From Pleomorphomonas sp. JP5 (GTDB lineage: Bacteria; Pseudomonadota; Alphaproteobacteria; Rhizobiales; Pleomorphomonadaceae): 64,000 bases of DNA. The notes beneath the pieces are model-generated. The model made no database searches, had not been told where the DNA came from, and saw only the letters and a program-made list of their open reading frames with translations. Made by a program: the position numbers and the translations under genes. The DNA lies in assembly GCF_023721815.1 (NCBI RefSeq), contig NZ_JAMDLI010000006.1, forward strand, positions 248,001 to 312,000, read 5' to 3'. This document shows positions 25,605 to 34,934 of this stretch, in pieces; position 1 is the stretch's first letter; each line of letters begins with the position of its first letter.

Positions 25605-27527
25605 ATGGACTTCACGTCGCGCACTATTTTCGACCGGAACACGTTTCTGACGGGCGTTTCCGTCTGCGTCCTGTCCGCCGCGCTGTTTTCGCCCGCCACG
25701 ATAACGCCGGCGTCCGCGGGCAGTCCTTCGGACGAGACCACCGTGATCACGGCAGCAGGCTCCAGCGATACAAACCTCGCCACCAGCGGAAGCGAAGTCT
25801 TCAGGTTCGACAACTCGGGCACTTCGGCCAGCTACCTCGAATATGTCTACTCAGGTATAGCCCAAAACAACACGAGTTCCGGAGAGGATTACCAAAAATC
25901 TGTTTTCTACATCCCTTCAGTACAATCGTACATCAGAATAATAAATGATGGAACTCTATTTTCCAAAACGGGAAAATCAATACTTGGGGATGGAAATTAT
26001 GTATCAATCGCTAACAACGGAACAATTTTTGGGAAAACATACAGCATTTACGCCAACGGCGACGCATACAGAATAGCGAATAATCTATCTGGAGTCATAG
26101 GATATTATTCAGATGGACTTGTTTATTACAAAAGCGCAATTGGCGTTTACCTAGATGGGAGTGAATCTTTAATTTACAACCAAGGCGAGATAACGGGAGC
26201 ATTGTACGGCGTAACCATCTCGGGCGGATATTCGACAATCTTGAATTACGGCACAATATCTGGTGATGACGCCGCGATAAGATTTGAAATGGGGAATAAT
26301 AAACTATACATATACGACGGTTCGTCTTTTGTCGGCGGCGTGGATTTCTATGGAACGTCAGACAACAGTGTATATTTTGAAACAACCGGAAGCTACACGC
26401 TGGATGTCTCGGAATACGTCTCAAGCAGCAACACCGTCACCGCAACCAACAGCAATGTCACCATCGTCAAATCCCTCAATGACGCTAATAACGGCACGCT
26501 GAACGCCGTCGAGGCGGGCAACGTCGCTTCGGTGCCGGACGTCCAGCGCTCCTACGGCCAGTCCGTGCTCACCGTCATGAACGGCATTCTCAATCTCGAC
26601 ATCGACCGCTCGGCGCCGCCCGCCCCGGAGACGGCCTCGCCGATGCTCGGATATGACGAGATCAACCCCAGGATCCAGGACCCGCTGAAGATCATGGGCG
26701 ACGGCGTCGCCGTCAGCGGCTCCAACCTGTTGTGGGCGCGCGGCTTCGGCGGCCAGCAGTTCTACAACGCCACCGACACCACCTCCTCCCACTACGGCCT
26801 GGCCGTCGGCATCGACCATCAGTTCGACCAGGAGCGCATCGGCCTGCTTGCCGGCGCCAGCCGTCTCGTCAACAAGGCCGACGACGGCTCGGGCAAGGTG
26901 ACCGGCACCTTCGGCTTCGGCGGCGCCTACTGGCGCCATCCGCTCGGCGCCTTCACCCTGGACGCCCAGATGGTCGGCGGCGGCCTCTCCGCCACATCCG
27001 AACGCACCGTCAACACCACCGAAACCGCCGAGGGCGACCTCAACGGCTGGTTCTTCTCGCCCGAACTGCGGCTGTCGCGCGATTATGCCCTGTCCGGCGA
27101 CTGGTCGCTGACGCCTTCGGCCGCCCTGCGCTACACCGCCGCCGGCTTCGGCGCCTACAGCGAGCACGGCTCGTCGCAGAACATCTCCTACGACGACCAG
27201 ACCACCCACACGCTGGAAGGCATCGTCGGCATCAAGCTGTCCAAGGCCGCCCGCCTTCAGGACGGCAAGCTCGGCAAGGTCTCCTTCACCGGCGAACTGG
27301 TCAATTCCACCCGCCTCGGCTCCGGCGACATGAGCGCCAGCCTGTCGGGCACCGACTTCACCGTCAGCACCATGGACGACCGCAACGTCCTCGGCGCCCG
27401 CATCGGCATCGGCGGCGAACTGATGATCAGCGACAACCTCTCCCTGTTCACCAACGCCAAGGTCGGACGCTACTCCGACAACTCAAGCTCATGGTCGGCC
27501 GACGCCGGACTGAAGATCAGCTTCTGA
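25605..27527 (+). CDS. Autotransporter (type Va) with AT-rich passenger
   Basis: A 640-residue outer-membrane autotransporter. A signal peptide (residues 1-38, cleavage near Ala-Ser-Ala) leads into a Gly/Asn/Tyr-rich passenger of short repeats resembling a beta-helix ('IANNGTIFG', 'IINDGTLFS', 'ILNYGTISG'), then a C-terminal 12-strand barrel (about 375-640) ending in Phe, the usual assembly signal. No catalytic motif is seen in the passenger, so adhesion or aggregation is more likely than proteolysis (inference). The passenger DNA (about 25850-26430) is strongly AT-rich while both ends are GC-rich, a mosaic suggesting passenger exchange. Confidence 0.88.
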   Translation: MDFTSRTIFDRNTFLTGVSVCVLSAALFSPATITPASAGSPSDETTVITAAGSSDTNLATSGSEVFRFDNSGTSASYLEYVYSGIAQNNTSSGEDYQKSVFYIPSVQSYIRIINDGTLFSKTGKSILGDGNYVSIANNGTIFGKTYSIYANGDAYRIANNLSGVIGYYSDGLVYYKSAIGVYLDGSESLIYNQGEITGALYGVTISGGYSTILNYGTISGDDAAIRFEMGNNKLYIYDGSSFVGGVDFYGTSDNSVYFETTGSYTLDVSEYVSSSNTVTATNSNVTIVKSLNDANNGTLNAVEAGNVASVPDVQRSYGQSVLTVMNGILNLDIDRSAPPAPETASPMLGYDEINPRIQDPLKIMGDGVAVSGSNLLWARGFGGQQFYNATDTTSSHYGLAVGIDHQFDQERIGLLAGASRLVNKADDGSGKVTGTFGFGGAYWRHPLGAFTLDAQMVGGGLSATSERTVNTTETAEGDLNGWFFSPELRLSRDYALSGDWSLTPSAALRYTAAGFGAYSEHGSSQNISYDDQTTHTLEGIVGIKLSKAARLQDGKLGKVSFTGELVNSTRLGSGDMSASLSGTDFTVSTMDDRNVLGARIGIGGELMISDNLSLFTNAKVGRYSDNSSSWSADAGLKISF

Positions 27528-27720
27528 AGCGAGACGACGGGCAGCACGGGCCGGCGGCGACATCGCCTGCCCGCGCAACCGGCGCGAGACAGCGCCCGGC
27601 GCGGACAAGCCGTCGGTCGCCATCGCCCCTCCCGGGAAATCCCGAGGATGGGCCGCCCCGCTTTTGTCATTGAAAGGTAAGATTATTTTTGTCATTCTCC
27701 GGTCGCTCCGACGCGGCGGG

Positions 27721-29637
27721 ATGACGATGTTCAGCAAACTGGCGGCCGACGACCTGGATCTTCGAGACCTATTCAATGCCTCGGCGAACGCCTATGTCAT
27801 TTTTACTCGGGAGCTGATGATCGCCGGTTGCAACGACGCCTACCTCAAGGCAGTCGGCCGGGATAGTCGTGACGAAATCATCGGCCAACACCTGTTCGAG
27901 GCCTTTCCCGCCGATCCCGCCTCGGACGGATACCGCATCCTGACGGCTTCGTTCGACCGGGTGCTGAAGACCGACCAGCCCGATCACGTGGCGCTGGTGC
28001 CCTACGACACCTCCCGCCCCGGCGAACCGCCGGCCCTCCGCTTCTGGAGCGCCACCCACACGCCGCTCAGGAACAAGGACGGCGAACTCGCCTACATTCT
28101 CCAGCACACGCAGGACGTTACCGAACTGCAGCTGCTGCGCGAGCGCGACGCACGCGCCAACATGGCCGAGTCAGGCGTTCTGGCGCGGGCTCAGGCGGTG
28201 CAGACGGTCAGCGACAAGCTGTCCGGCGAGATCGCCCTGTTGCGCGAGCTGTTCGAGCAGGCGCCCGGCTTCATCGCCGTGCTGACCGGGCCGACCCACG
28301 TCTTCCAGCTGGCCAACGACGCCTACCGCCGGCTGGTCGGGCGCAGCAACCTCGTCGGCCTCAGCCTCGCCGAAGCGTTGCCGGAGGTGGTCGGCCAGGG
28401 CTTCACGGATATCCTCGACGAGGTCTGGCGCACGGGAGAGCCCTTCTCTGGCCAGGACATGCCGGTGTTCCTGCGCTGGGGCGGCATGCCGGATCCCGAG
28501 CTTCGCCACGTCGACTTCGTCTACCAGCCGATCCGCGACGCCCAGGGCGAGATGACCGGCATCTTCGTCCAGGGCCATGACGTGACCGAGCGCTGGCGCG
28601 CCCAGCGCGACCTCGAACGGCAGACCGAGCTGTTGCGCCTCGCCCAGGAAGGCGGCGGCTTCGGCACCTACGACTGGGACTTCCAGCGCCGCACGGTGCG
28701 TGGCTCGCGCCTGTTCCACGACCTGTTGCGCCTGCCGGAGACGATGGAGGACGTGCCCATCGTCGAGGTGCTGAACCGCATCCACCCCGACGACGCCACG
28801 CGCCTGATCGGCCTCGCCGCCGACAGCGCGGTTGGCGCCGACGTCGAGATGCCTGGCGAGCTGCGCCTGCTGATCGACGACCGGATCACCTGGATCGGCG
28901 CGCGCGGCACCGTCGTCCGCGACGACCAGGGCCGGCCCGAACGCGTGCTCGGCGCCGTGCAGGACCTGACGCAGAGAAAGCAGATCGAGGAGCGGCTCGA
29001 CATGGTGGCGCGCGAGAGCGCCCACCGGGTCAAGAACATCCTGACCATCATCCAGATCATCACCGAGAACACGCTGCGTCGCGCCCCGTCCATCGAGGCC
29101 GCCCGCCAGAGCCTCGGCGACCGCATCGCCGCCCTCAACAAGGCGCAGATCCGCATCCTGGCCGGCCCCGGCGACAGCCGCCTCGACGGCATCGTCCGCG
29201 ACGCCTTCGCCGTCACCTACCAGCTCGACGACCGCATCGTCATCGAGGCCGACCGCGACGCGGAGCTGGCGCCGCGCACCGGCCTCGGCCTGGCGCTGGC
29301 CCTGCACGAGCTGATCACCAACGCCATGAAATACGGCGCGTTGTCGACGCCCGACGGCAAGGTCCGCATCGGCTGGACGCTGACGCCCTGCCCCGAGGGC
29401 GAAGGCGCGCGGGTCAACCTCGACTGGCGCGAGACCGGCGGCCCGCCCGTGGTGGCCGGAGGTGACAAGGGCTTCGGCTCGAAGCTGATCCGCAACAGCC
29501 TCGCCCACGATTCCATGGGCCGCGCCGACTGGACCGCCGACCCCGACGGCGTGCGCTGCCAGTTCGTGTTCTCCGCCAAGGCCATCGTCGCCGACCATGA
29601 GACCGGGGACGGGGATCGCCAAGACCAGCAGCCATGA
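27721..29637 (+). CDS. PAS-domain HWE-family sensor histidine kinase
   Basis: About 638 residues, soluble. Three PAS-type domains occupy roughly residues 15-135, 170-300 and 315-440. The kinase core is of the HWE group: 'ESAHRVKNILTIIQII' carries the phospho-acceptor His, 'LALHELITNAMKYGAL' is the N-box, and 'LDWRETGGPPV' has the Trp-x-Glu that names the family. HWE kinases are common in rhizobia and often act in light, redox or general-stress signalling. No partner regulator is adjacent. ATG 27727 is an alternative start. A GNAT gene follows 7 bp downstream. Confidence 0.9.
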   Translation: MTMFSKLAADDLDLRDLFNASANAYVIFTRELMIAGCNDAYLKAVGRDSRDEIIGQHLFEAFPADPASDGYRILTASFDRVLKTDQPDHVALVPYDTSRPGEPPALRFWSATHTPLRNKDGELAYILQHTQDVTELQLLRERDARANMAESGVLARAQAVQTVSDKLSGEIALLRELFEQAPGFIAVLTGPTHVFQLANDAYRRLVGRSNLVGLSLAEALPEVVGQGFTDILDEVWRTGEPFSGQDMPVFLRWGGMPDPELRHVDFVYQPIRDAQGEMTGIFVQGHDVTERWRAQRDLERQTELLRLAQEGGGFGTYDWDFQRRTVRGSRLFHDLLRLPETMEDVPIVEVLNRIHPDDATRLIGLAADSAVGADVEMPGELRLLIDDRITWIGARGTVVRDDQGRPERVLGAVQDLTQRKQIEERLDMVARESAHRVKNILTIIQIITENTLRRAPSIEAARQSLGDRIAALNKAQIRILAGPGDSRLDGIVRDAFAVTYQLDDRIVIEADRDAELAPRTGLGLALALHELITNAMKYGALSTPDGKVRIGWTLTPCPEGEGARVNLDWRETGGPPVVAGGDKGFGSKLIRNSLAHDSMGRADWTADPDGVRCQFVFSAKAIVADHETGDGDRQDQQP

Positions 29638-29644
29638 GGCAAAG

Positions 29645-30112
29645 ATGATCGTCGAAGCCACCGAACAGGATTTCGCAGCGCTCATCGAGGGGCGCGCGCC
29701 CAGAGACCTTCGACTGGCCGACACGCCGATCGCCACGCCCGAAATCCTCGGGATGCTGGCCGAGGTGGCCGCCCTGGTGCGCGAGACCTTCTCGCCCGTC
29801 GCCTGGCTGATCGTCAGCGACCGCGAACTGGTCGGCCTCTGCTCGGTCACGCACCCGCCCGAGGGCGGCGTGATCGACATCGGCTACGGCATCGCGCCAA
29901 GCCGGCAGGGACAAGGCCATGCCGGCGCGGCCGTCCGCGACATCTTGCGCTGGGCCGATGCCAACCCCGCCATCTGCGCCGTCACCGCCGACACCAGCCC
30001 CGCCAACACCGCCTCCATGCGCGTCCTCGAACGCGCCGGCTTCACCCGCACCGGCGAGCGCTGGGACGAGGAAGACGGCCGGCTCATCGAGTGGCGCTGC
30101 GAGACGGCGTGA
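29645..30112 (+). CDS. GNAT-family N-acetyltransferase
   Basis: A 155-residue acetyltransferase. The acetyl-CoA-binding motif A appears as 'YGIAPSRQGQGHAGAAVRDIL' spread (residues about 80-100, with the Q/R-x-x-G-x-G/A core), and 'SPANTASMRVLERAGF' is the usual motif B for RimJ/RimL-like members. The substrate is unknown. It starts 7 bp after the HWE kinase and is probably co-transcribed with it. Confidence 0.88.
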   Translation: MIVEATEQDFAALIEGRAPRDLRLADTPIATPEILGMLAEVAALVRETFSPVAWLIVSDRELVGLCSVTHPPEGGVIDIGYGIAPSRQGQGHAGAAVRDILRWADANPAICAVTADTSPANTASMRVLERAGFTRTGERWDEEDGRLIEWRCETA

Positions 30113-30260
30113 GCCGTCAGGCTCTTGGAGCCTGGCTCCAAACTCGCTGGGACGCGGCAGATGGCGACGGTTTCGAGAACCGGAGCGGAGCGGACTTAAG
30201 GTCCGTGAGCACCGGAAGCGCAGAAAGCTAAGCCAAATGCCCGTTCCAGTAGAGTTTGGG

Positions 30261-30875
30261 CTAGGCTCTGATCCAGAGGGCGGGGCGGACGCCGCCTGTA
30301 CACCAGCCGTCGGCGATGTTGCCCTTCAGGACGTTGTTGCCCTGGATGCCGATGTTGCCGTCGCCGTGGATGTAGACGGCCTTGACGCCGAGGCGGCCGG
30401 GCGAGCGCAGCCACCACCACCATGTGCCGCCGTCGCCGCGCCAGAGATTGGCCGAGCGCCTGGCGTTGTTCTCGTCCTTGCGCTCGAACCAGTAGCGCCG
30501 CTTGCGCCCCTCGTCGTAGAGCTTGGCGCTGCTGTCGCCGAAATAGCGGCAGACCGCCTCCTCGATGCTGAGGAGGAACACGCGGTCCTCGGTGTCGTCT
30601 CCGCCCGGCGTGCCATACCACTGATTGTCGAGGTTCTTGTTGACGATCGGAACGATCCGCGCCCTGTCGGCCGCACCGAAACCGTCGAGAAACGCGCCGT
30701 TGAGATGGCGTCGCAAGGCGCAGTCGGCCCAGGTGATGTCGGTGTAGGCGTCGTGATAGGGGCGCTGATCGATGATCCGCTCGGTGATGACGAGCGCCGC
30801 GCCATCGCGGACATCCAGCACGCGCCAGTCAAGACCGCCGAAGGACTGCGACGCGCCAATCTCCATATCGCCCAT
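30261..30875 (-). CDS. DUF6273-like domain protein
   Basis: A 204-residue soluble protein. The C-terminal half shows the pattern 'WWWWLRSPG' (about residue 151-159) and ends 'GVRPALWIRA', which I associate with DUF6273, a domain seen often in Firmicutes surface proteins. There is no signal peptide or membrane segment here. Function unknown. It is isolated and has a family A repeat directly beside its start. Confidence 0.7.
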   Translation of the reverse strand: MGDMEIGASQSFGGLDWRVLDVRDGAALVITERIIDQRPYHDAYTDITWADCALRRHLNGAFLDGFGAADRARIVPIVNKNLDNQWYGTPGGDDTEDRVFLLSIEEAVCRYFGDSSAKLYDEGRKRRYWFERKDENNARRSANLWRGDGGTWWWWLRSPGRLGVKAVYIHGDGNIGIQGNNVLKGNIADGWCTGGVRPALWIRA

Positions 30876-30895
30876 TTGGGTGCATCATCCCTAGA

Positions 30896-30960
30896 GCAAC
30901 TCCAGCAAAAGTGGATACCGGTTTTGCGCCCGGAGTTGCGTGAAAACAAAGAGAGAGAGC
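30896..30960 (+). repeat. Dispersed palindromic element (family A) with tail
   Basis: GCAACTCCAGCAAAAGTGG...GGAGTTGCG (30896-30940) with a tail 'TGAAAACAAAGAGAGAGAGC' that resembles the tail of the copy at 14499. The arms differ from other copies (ACTCC/GGAGT) but compensate each other, so pairing is conserved. Confidence 0.65.
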
Positions 30961-31114
30961 ATGTTGGCGAACCAGGGTTCGCCGGACGTGCTCTAGCGAC
31001 AGGCCATGTCGCTGTTTTTAAACTTGCCCGACTCTTTTCCCAAGTCGGCAAGACCAAATCAAGCTGCGAGGCGCATTTCTTCAGGGAGCGCGGACTTTCG
31101 CCCCCTTGAAGCCA

Positions 31115-31131
31115 GTAGCACTGAGTGCTAC
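31115..31131. promoter_or_regulatory. Palindromic toxin-antitoxin operator
   Basis: GTAGCACT-G-AGTGCTAC is a perfect inverted repeat (8+1+8) ending 8 bases before the toxin start codon. This is the normal place for the autoregulatory site of a toxin-antitoxin operon. Confidence 0.7.
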
Positions 31132-31139
31132 CTATAGAC

Positions 31140-31505
31140 ATGCGAGAGCGTACATTCAAGACAGCTTGGTTTGCCAAGGCTGCCCGCAAGGCGAGGATCT
31201 CCGATCAGGAGCCGTCCGAGGCAATCCGGCAAGTGGCGCTTGGTCAAGCCGACGATCTCGGCGGCGGCGTGTTCAAGAAGCGGCTCAACGAGAACCGTCA
31301 TCGCTCGATTGTGCTCGCAAAGGCTGGTGAGTTCTGGGTGTTCACCTACCTGTTCGCCAAGCAGGATCGAGCAAACATTGACGACGATGAGCTGGAAGCG
31401 TTCCGCAAGCTCGCGGAGCTATACCGCCGGAAGACGGCGAGCGATCTGGAAGCCGAGCTGAAGGTCGGCGCATTGGTGGAGATTTGCCATGACAGCGAAG
31501 CGTAA
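31140..31505 (+). CDS. RelE/HigB-like toxin
   Basis: A 121-residue protein of the RelE/ParE superfamily: 'TFKTAWFAKAARKARISD' at the N-terminus, a central 'GGGVFKKRLNENRHRSIVLAKAG' with basic residues, and 'FWVFTYLFAKQDRANI' near residue 70. Relatives inhibit translation by cleaving mRNA at the ribosome (family knowledge). The ATG at 31140 is used; an upstream in-frame start at 31125 lies inside the operator. The gene overlaps the antitoxin by 17 bases, and toxin comes first as in higBA. Confidence 0.85.
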   Translation: MRERTFKTAWFAKAARKARISDQEPSEAIRQVALGQADDLGGGVFKKRLNENRHRSIVLAKAGEFWVFTYLFAKQDRANIDDDELEAFRKLAELYRRKTASDLEAELKVGALVEICHDSEA

Positions 31506-31812
31506 GTTCAAGAGCGACGCCTTCGAGGCCATCCACAGCGCCGTCCTTGGCATGTACGAGGCGGGGACCGTCGACAAGGAAACGATGAAGACCTTCGACG
31601 AGACGTGTCTGTCGGTGCCGGTGGTCCTCTCGCCCGAGGAGATCAAGGCGCTGCGGGAAAGAAACCGCGTCAGCCAGCCGGTGTTCGCCCGCTATCTCAA
31701 CACCAGCGAGTCCACCGTGCAGAAGTGGGAGACCGGCGCCAAGCGGCCGAGCGGCCCGGCGCTGAAGCTGCTCGATATCGTCCAGAAGCACGGGCTCGCG
31801 ATGCTCGCCTGA
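31489..31812 (+). CDS. XRE-family antitoxin (HigA-like)
   Basis: A 107-residue protein with a C-terminal helix-turn-helix (about residues 53-104: 'EIKALRERNRVSQPVFARYL' and 'STVQKWETGAKRPSGPALKLL'). The N-terminal part probably binds the toxin. It would neutralise the RelE-like protein and repress the operon through the palindrome at 31115-31131 (inference from family behaviour). Confidence 0.88.
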   Translation: MTAKRKFKSDAFEAIHSAVLGMYEAGTVDKETMKTFDETCLSVPVVLSPEEIKALRERNRVSQPVFARYLNTSESTVQKWETGAKRPSGPALKLLDIVQKHGLAMLA

Positions 31813-31831
31813 GCCATTCCGGAACGAAGCC

Positions 31832-32626
31832 TCAATTCGTCGTGGTAGCGCCCGCCGCCAGCGCCAGCGTCACCTCCTGCGCCAGCAGGTCGCAGATGAA
31901 CAGCTTGGCGGCCACCGGGCTCATTTCGCCGCGCTGGGGCAGCGGGGAGACCGGCGTCGTCACGAAGACGACGTCGCAGAGGTCTTCGAGGCCGCCGAAC
32001 TGGCGGCCGGAGATCGCCACCGTGAAGGCGCCCGCCGCGCGGGATTGCGTCAGGAAGCGCTCGGCCGGCACGGTCAGACCGGTTTCGGAAATGGCGATCA
32101 CCACGCTGTCCTCACCGCGCGCGCCGGCCACCTCGTCGGCGAGGATCGGGTCCTGGAAGGCGCGGGCGACGAGGCCGAGGCGCGAGAAGCGGTAGGCGAA
32201 CAGTTCGGCGACGATGCCCGACACGCCCGAGCCGAACACGTCGACATGGCGGGCCGCCATGAGCCGCGCCGCCACCGTCTTGAGGTCGGCCTCGGAAATG
32301 GTGTCCGAGGTCGACCTGAGGGCGGCGATCATGCGGTCGGCAAGCTCGGACGAGCCGCGCGTCTCGTCGGAGCGACGGTAGGCGATGTCGGAGGCCAGCG
32401 CGATCTTCAGCTCGCGAAAGCCGGCAAAGCCCATCTGCCGGCAGAAGCGGACGATGGTCGCCTCGCCCGCCCCGCATTGCAGCGCCAGTTCGGCCGTCGA
32501 GGCGCGGATGGCGGCTTCGGGCTGCCCGAGAATGTAGCCGCCGACCCGCGACAGCGCCTCGGGCATCTCGTCCATCGCCCCCTGGATCTCGGCCAGAAGT
32601 CCCCGTCCGAACAGCGTATCGACCAC
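31832..32626 (-). CDS. MurR/RpiR-family transcriptional regulator
   Basis: A 264-residue regulator with an N-terminal HTH_6 domain (about 1-77, 'STAELALQCGAGEATIVRFC') and a SIS domain (about 115-245, 'VDVFGSGVSGIVAELF', 'VVIAISETGLT'). SIS domains bind phosphosugars, which act as the signal. It starts at a GTG with GGAGA nine bases upstream. It is the last gene of the Ugp-like operon and probably controls it (inference). Confidence 0.87.
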   Translation of the reverse strand: MVDTLFGRGLLAEIQGAMDEMPEALSRVGGYILGQPEAAIRASTAELALQCGAGEATIVRFCRQMGFAGFRELKIALASDIAYRRSDETRGSSELADRMIAALRSTSDTISEADLKTVAARLMAARHVDVFGSGVSGIVAELFAYRFSRLGLVARAFQDPILADEVAGARGEDSVVIAISETGLTVPAERFLTQSRAAGAFTVAISGRQFGGLEDLCDVVFVTTPVSPLPQRGEMSPVAAKLFICDLLAQEVTLALAAGATTTN

Positions 32627-32674
32627 CGTGTATCAGTCTCCCGAGAGCATGCGAGTCCGCCGATCTATAGCAGA

Positions 32675-33580
32675 TCAACGCCAGACCGGGTTGCTCCAGG
32701 CGCGGCGGCCGACGGCGTCGGTGACGATGACGCGCAGCCAGGGGCTGCCCTCGAGCCCGTCGAGCGGCAGCGACACGCGGCTCATGCCGGTGCCGAAGCT
32801 GTGCTCGTACTGGTAGCCCCGGCCGATGGCGAGAACGCCGGAGGCCGGCGAGCATTCGACGATCAGCCGGTCGCCCTCGAAGGCGAGGTTGTGGATCTCG
32901 GGACCCTGGCTCGAATAGAAGGCGCCGGCCTTGAGCGCGGCGAGGATGGCCTCGGCGCTGTTGTCGGCCGCCTTCACCATCACCCAGGCGGCGCCGAAAT
33001 CCGGCGCCTTGAAATGCGCGTCGTCGGACGCATAGGCGAGGAGCCGCCGGCCCTTGTCGGCGAGGCCGTCGAGCATGTAGGCGCCGTCGCCCTTGTCGTG
33101 AACGATCTGGCAGCCGTGGTTGTAGATCTCCACCGCGTGGCAGGCGTCGGCCACGGTCTCGGCGTCGGCCAGCGACAGCTGGTACCAGGCCGGATGGGCC
33201 ATGCCGACGAAGGCGCCGGCCGCCCGGGCGCGGCGGGCCAGCGCCGGGCCGTCCTCGGTCTCGGCGGTGGGCGCGAAATCGGCCGGCAGGCCGACGGCCA
33301 CCAGATGCCAGAGGTCGCTCATCTCGGTGCGCGGGGCGTGCAGCTCGGCGCCGAGGATCAGCGTCAGGCTATCGACCGGGCCGGCATCGGTGATCGGGAA
33401 GCCGTAGGACGGCAGGAAATGGTCGGTGATCGACAGGAAATCGTAGCCGGCGGCGCGATAGCGGCTCACCACCTCGTCCGGCGGCAGGCGGCCATCGGAG
33501 CGGTTGGTGTGGGTGTGGATGTTGCCCTTGAGGAAGCGGCCGGGGGCGGTAAAGGCGTTGAAGGCGGCGAAGTCGGTCAT
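32675..33580 (-). CDS. CehA/McbA-like PHP-domain metal-dependent hydrolase
   Basis: A 301-residue PHP protein. Metal-binding motifs are visible: 'NIHTHTNRSDG' (about residue 20-30), 'ITDHF' and 'GAELHAPRTE' in the middle, and 'YASDDAHFK' further on. The C-terminal 90 residues form a beta-rich domain. PHP enzymes of this group hydrolyse phosphoesters or carbamates. ATG 33580 is chosen for GGATGA five bases upstream; 33589 is an alternative. Located between a solute-binding protein and an RpiR regulator, it likely processes the imported compound, perhaps a phosphodiester (inference). Confidence 0.82.
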   Translation of the reverse strand: MTDFAAFNAFTAPGRFLKGNIHTHTNRSDGRLPPDEVVSRYRAAGYDFLSITDHFLPSYGFPITDAGPVDSLTLILGAELHAPRTEMSDLWHLVAVGLPADFAPTAETEDGPALARRARAAGAFVGMAHPAWYQLSLADAETVADACHAVEIYNHGCQIVHDKGDGAYMLDGLADKGRRLLAYASDDAHFKAPDFGAAWVMVKAADNSAEAILAALKAGAFYSSQGPEIHNLAFEGDRLIVECSPASGVLAIGRGYQYEHSFGTGMSRVSLPLDGLEGSPWLRVIVTDAVGRRAWSNPVWR

Positions 33581-33653
33581 GTCGATCATCCGGAAAGGAA
33601 GGGGCGCGGGGGCGACCGGAGCGGAGGCATGTCCCCCGCTCCGGCGCTTCATG

Positions 33654-34934
33654 TCACTTGGCGATCAGGTCGTCGGTGGCGTTGACCATTTCGGCAAGGC
33701 CGTCGTCGACCGAGAGGTCGCCGCTCATCACCTCGGCGATCAGGTCGCGCTGGGTGCGCCAGATCTCCACGGCGTTGGTGCCGGGGTAGCCGGCCCAGGG
33801 GGCGGCGCGGTCGATCTGGTCGAGCGATGTGCGCCAGTTGGGATGGCTGGCGTAGAAGTCGCCCAAGAGCTCCGGCGCCATGGCCTTCTGGTTGGTGGGC
33901 ATGTAGCCCGAGCCGAGCACGGCGATCTTCTGGCCTTCCGGCGAGGAGATGAACTTGACGTACTCCCAGGCGGCGGCCTGCTTCTCGGCGTCCTTGGCGA
34001 GGATCAGCGCGCCATTGCCGCCGGTCGGCACCTTGCCGGCTTCCTTGTTCGTGACCGGGAACACGGCGGTGCCCACGGTGAACTTGCCGGCCGTCATCTC
34101 CTCGAAGGAGCGGGCCGAGTTGACCGACTGCACGGTGAAGCCGGTGAGGCCGGCGACGAACTGCTGGCGGGCCTGGTCGAACTCCATCTGCTTCATGCCG
34201 CCTTCGGCAACGAAGCGACGGGCAAGCTCCAGCGCCGCGCGGCCGCTGTCGCCGTTCCAGGCCACGGTCTTGCCGTCTTCGTTCATGAAGGGCTGGCCCT
34301 GCTGCGAGATCAGGGCGCGCCACAGCCAGTCGTCCGGCCAGACGTCGATGGTGTAGGACGCGCCGGTAACGCCGCCGCCGAGGGCCGCCACCTTGGCGCC
34401 GAGGGCGAGCCAGCCGTCCCAGTCGGTCGGCAGGTGGGCGGTGTCGCCGCCGGCCTTCTCGATCAGCTCCTTGTTGTAGAAGACGATCGGCGTCGAGGCG
34501 TTGAAGGGCATGCCCCAGATCTTGCCGTCGACGGTGGTCAGGTTGATCATCGCCGGGTTGAAGTTGTCGTCGAGCCAGCCCTGGCCGCCTTCCTTGTCGA
34601 TGAACGGCTTGAGGTCGACGATCTGGCCCTTGGGCTCCAGAACGCGCACCATCGCCGGCAACAGGTGATAGCCGGAGTGGTAGACGTCGGGCAGGTTGCC
34701 GGTCATGGAGTCGCGGATGATCGCCTGATGGCCGGCGTCGTAGCTCTCCGGCGAGGCGCGGAAGACGACCTTGATGTCCGGGTGCTTTTCCATGAAGGCC
34801 TTGGCTTCGGCCTCGTGGAAGTGGTTGTGGCCCGGCCAGGGATGCATCACCTCGATGGTGACTTCCGCTTGCGCGGAGGCGGCGGCGAAGGCTAGGCTTG
34901 CCGTTACGGCTGCGACGCCGAGGAGCCTGTTCAT
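33654..34934 (-). CDS. ABC transporter substrate-binding protein (UgpB/MalE-like)
   Basis: A 426-residue periplasmic binding protein. The signal peptide is residues 1-23 with cleavage after Ala-Gln-Ala. The mature part shows the family-1 pattern ('EVMHPWPGHNHFHEAEAKAF', 'PFNASTPIVFYNKELIEKAG'). The start ATG at 34934 has GGAGAA at the right distance; the longer frame to 35039 has none. The partner permeases and ATPase precede it. Family members bind glycerol-3-phosphate, glycerophosphodiesters or oligosaccharides. Confidence 0.88.
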   Translation of the reverse strand: MNRLLGVAAVTASLAFAAASAQAEVTIEVMHPWPGHNHFHEAEAKAFMEKHPDIKVVFRASPESYDAGHQAIIRDSMTGNLPDVYHSGYHLLPAMVRVLEPKGQIVDLKPFIDKEGGQGWLDDNFNPAMINLTTVDGKIWGMPFNASTPIVFYNKELIEKAGGDTAHLPTDWDGWLALGAKVAALGGGVTGASYTIDVWPDDWLWRALISQQGQPFMNEDGKTVAWNGDSGRAALELARRFVAEGGMKQMEFDQARQQFVAGLTGFTVQSVNSARSFEEMTAGKFTVGTAVFPVTNKEAGKVPTGGNGALILAKDAEKQAAAWEYVKFISSPEGQKIAVLGSGYMPTNQKAMAPELLGDFYASHPNWRTSLDQIDRAAPWAGYPGTNAVEIWRTQRDLIAEVMSGDLSVDDGLAEMVNATDDLIAK

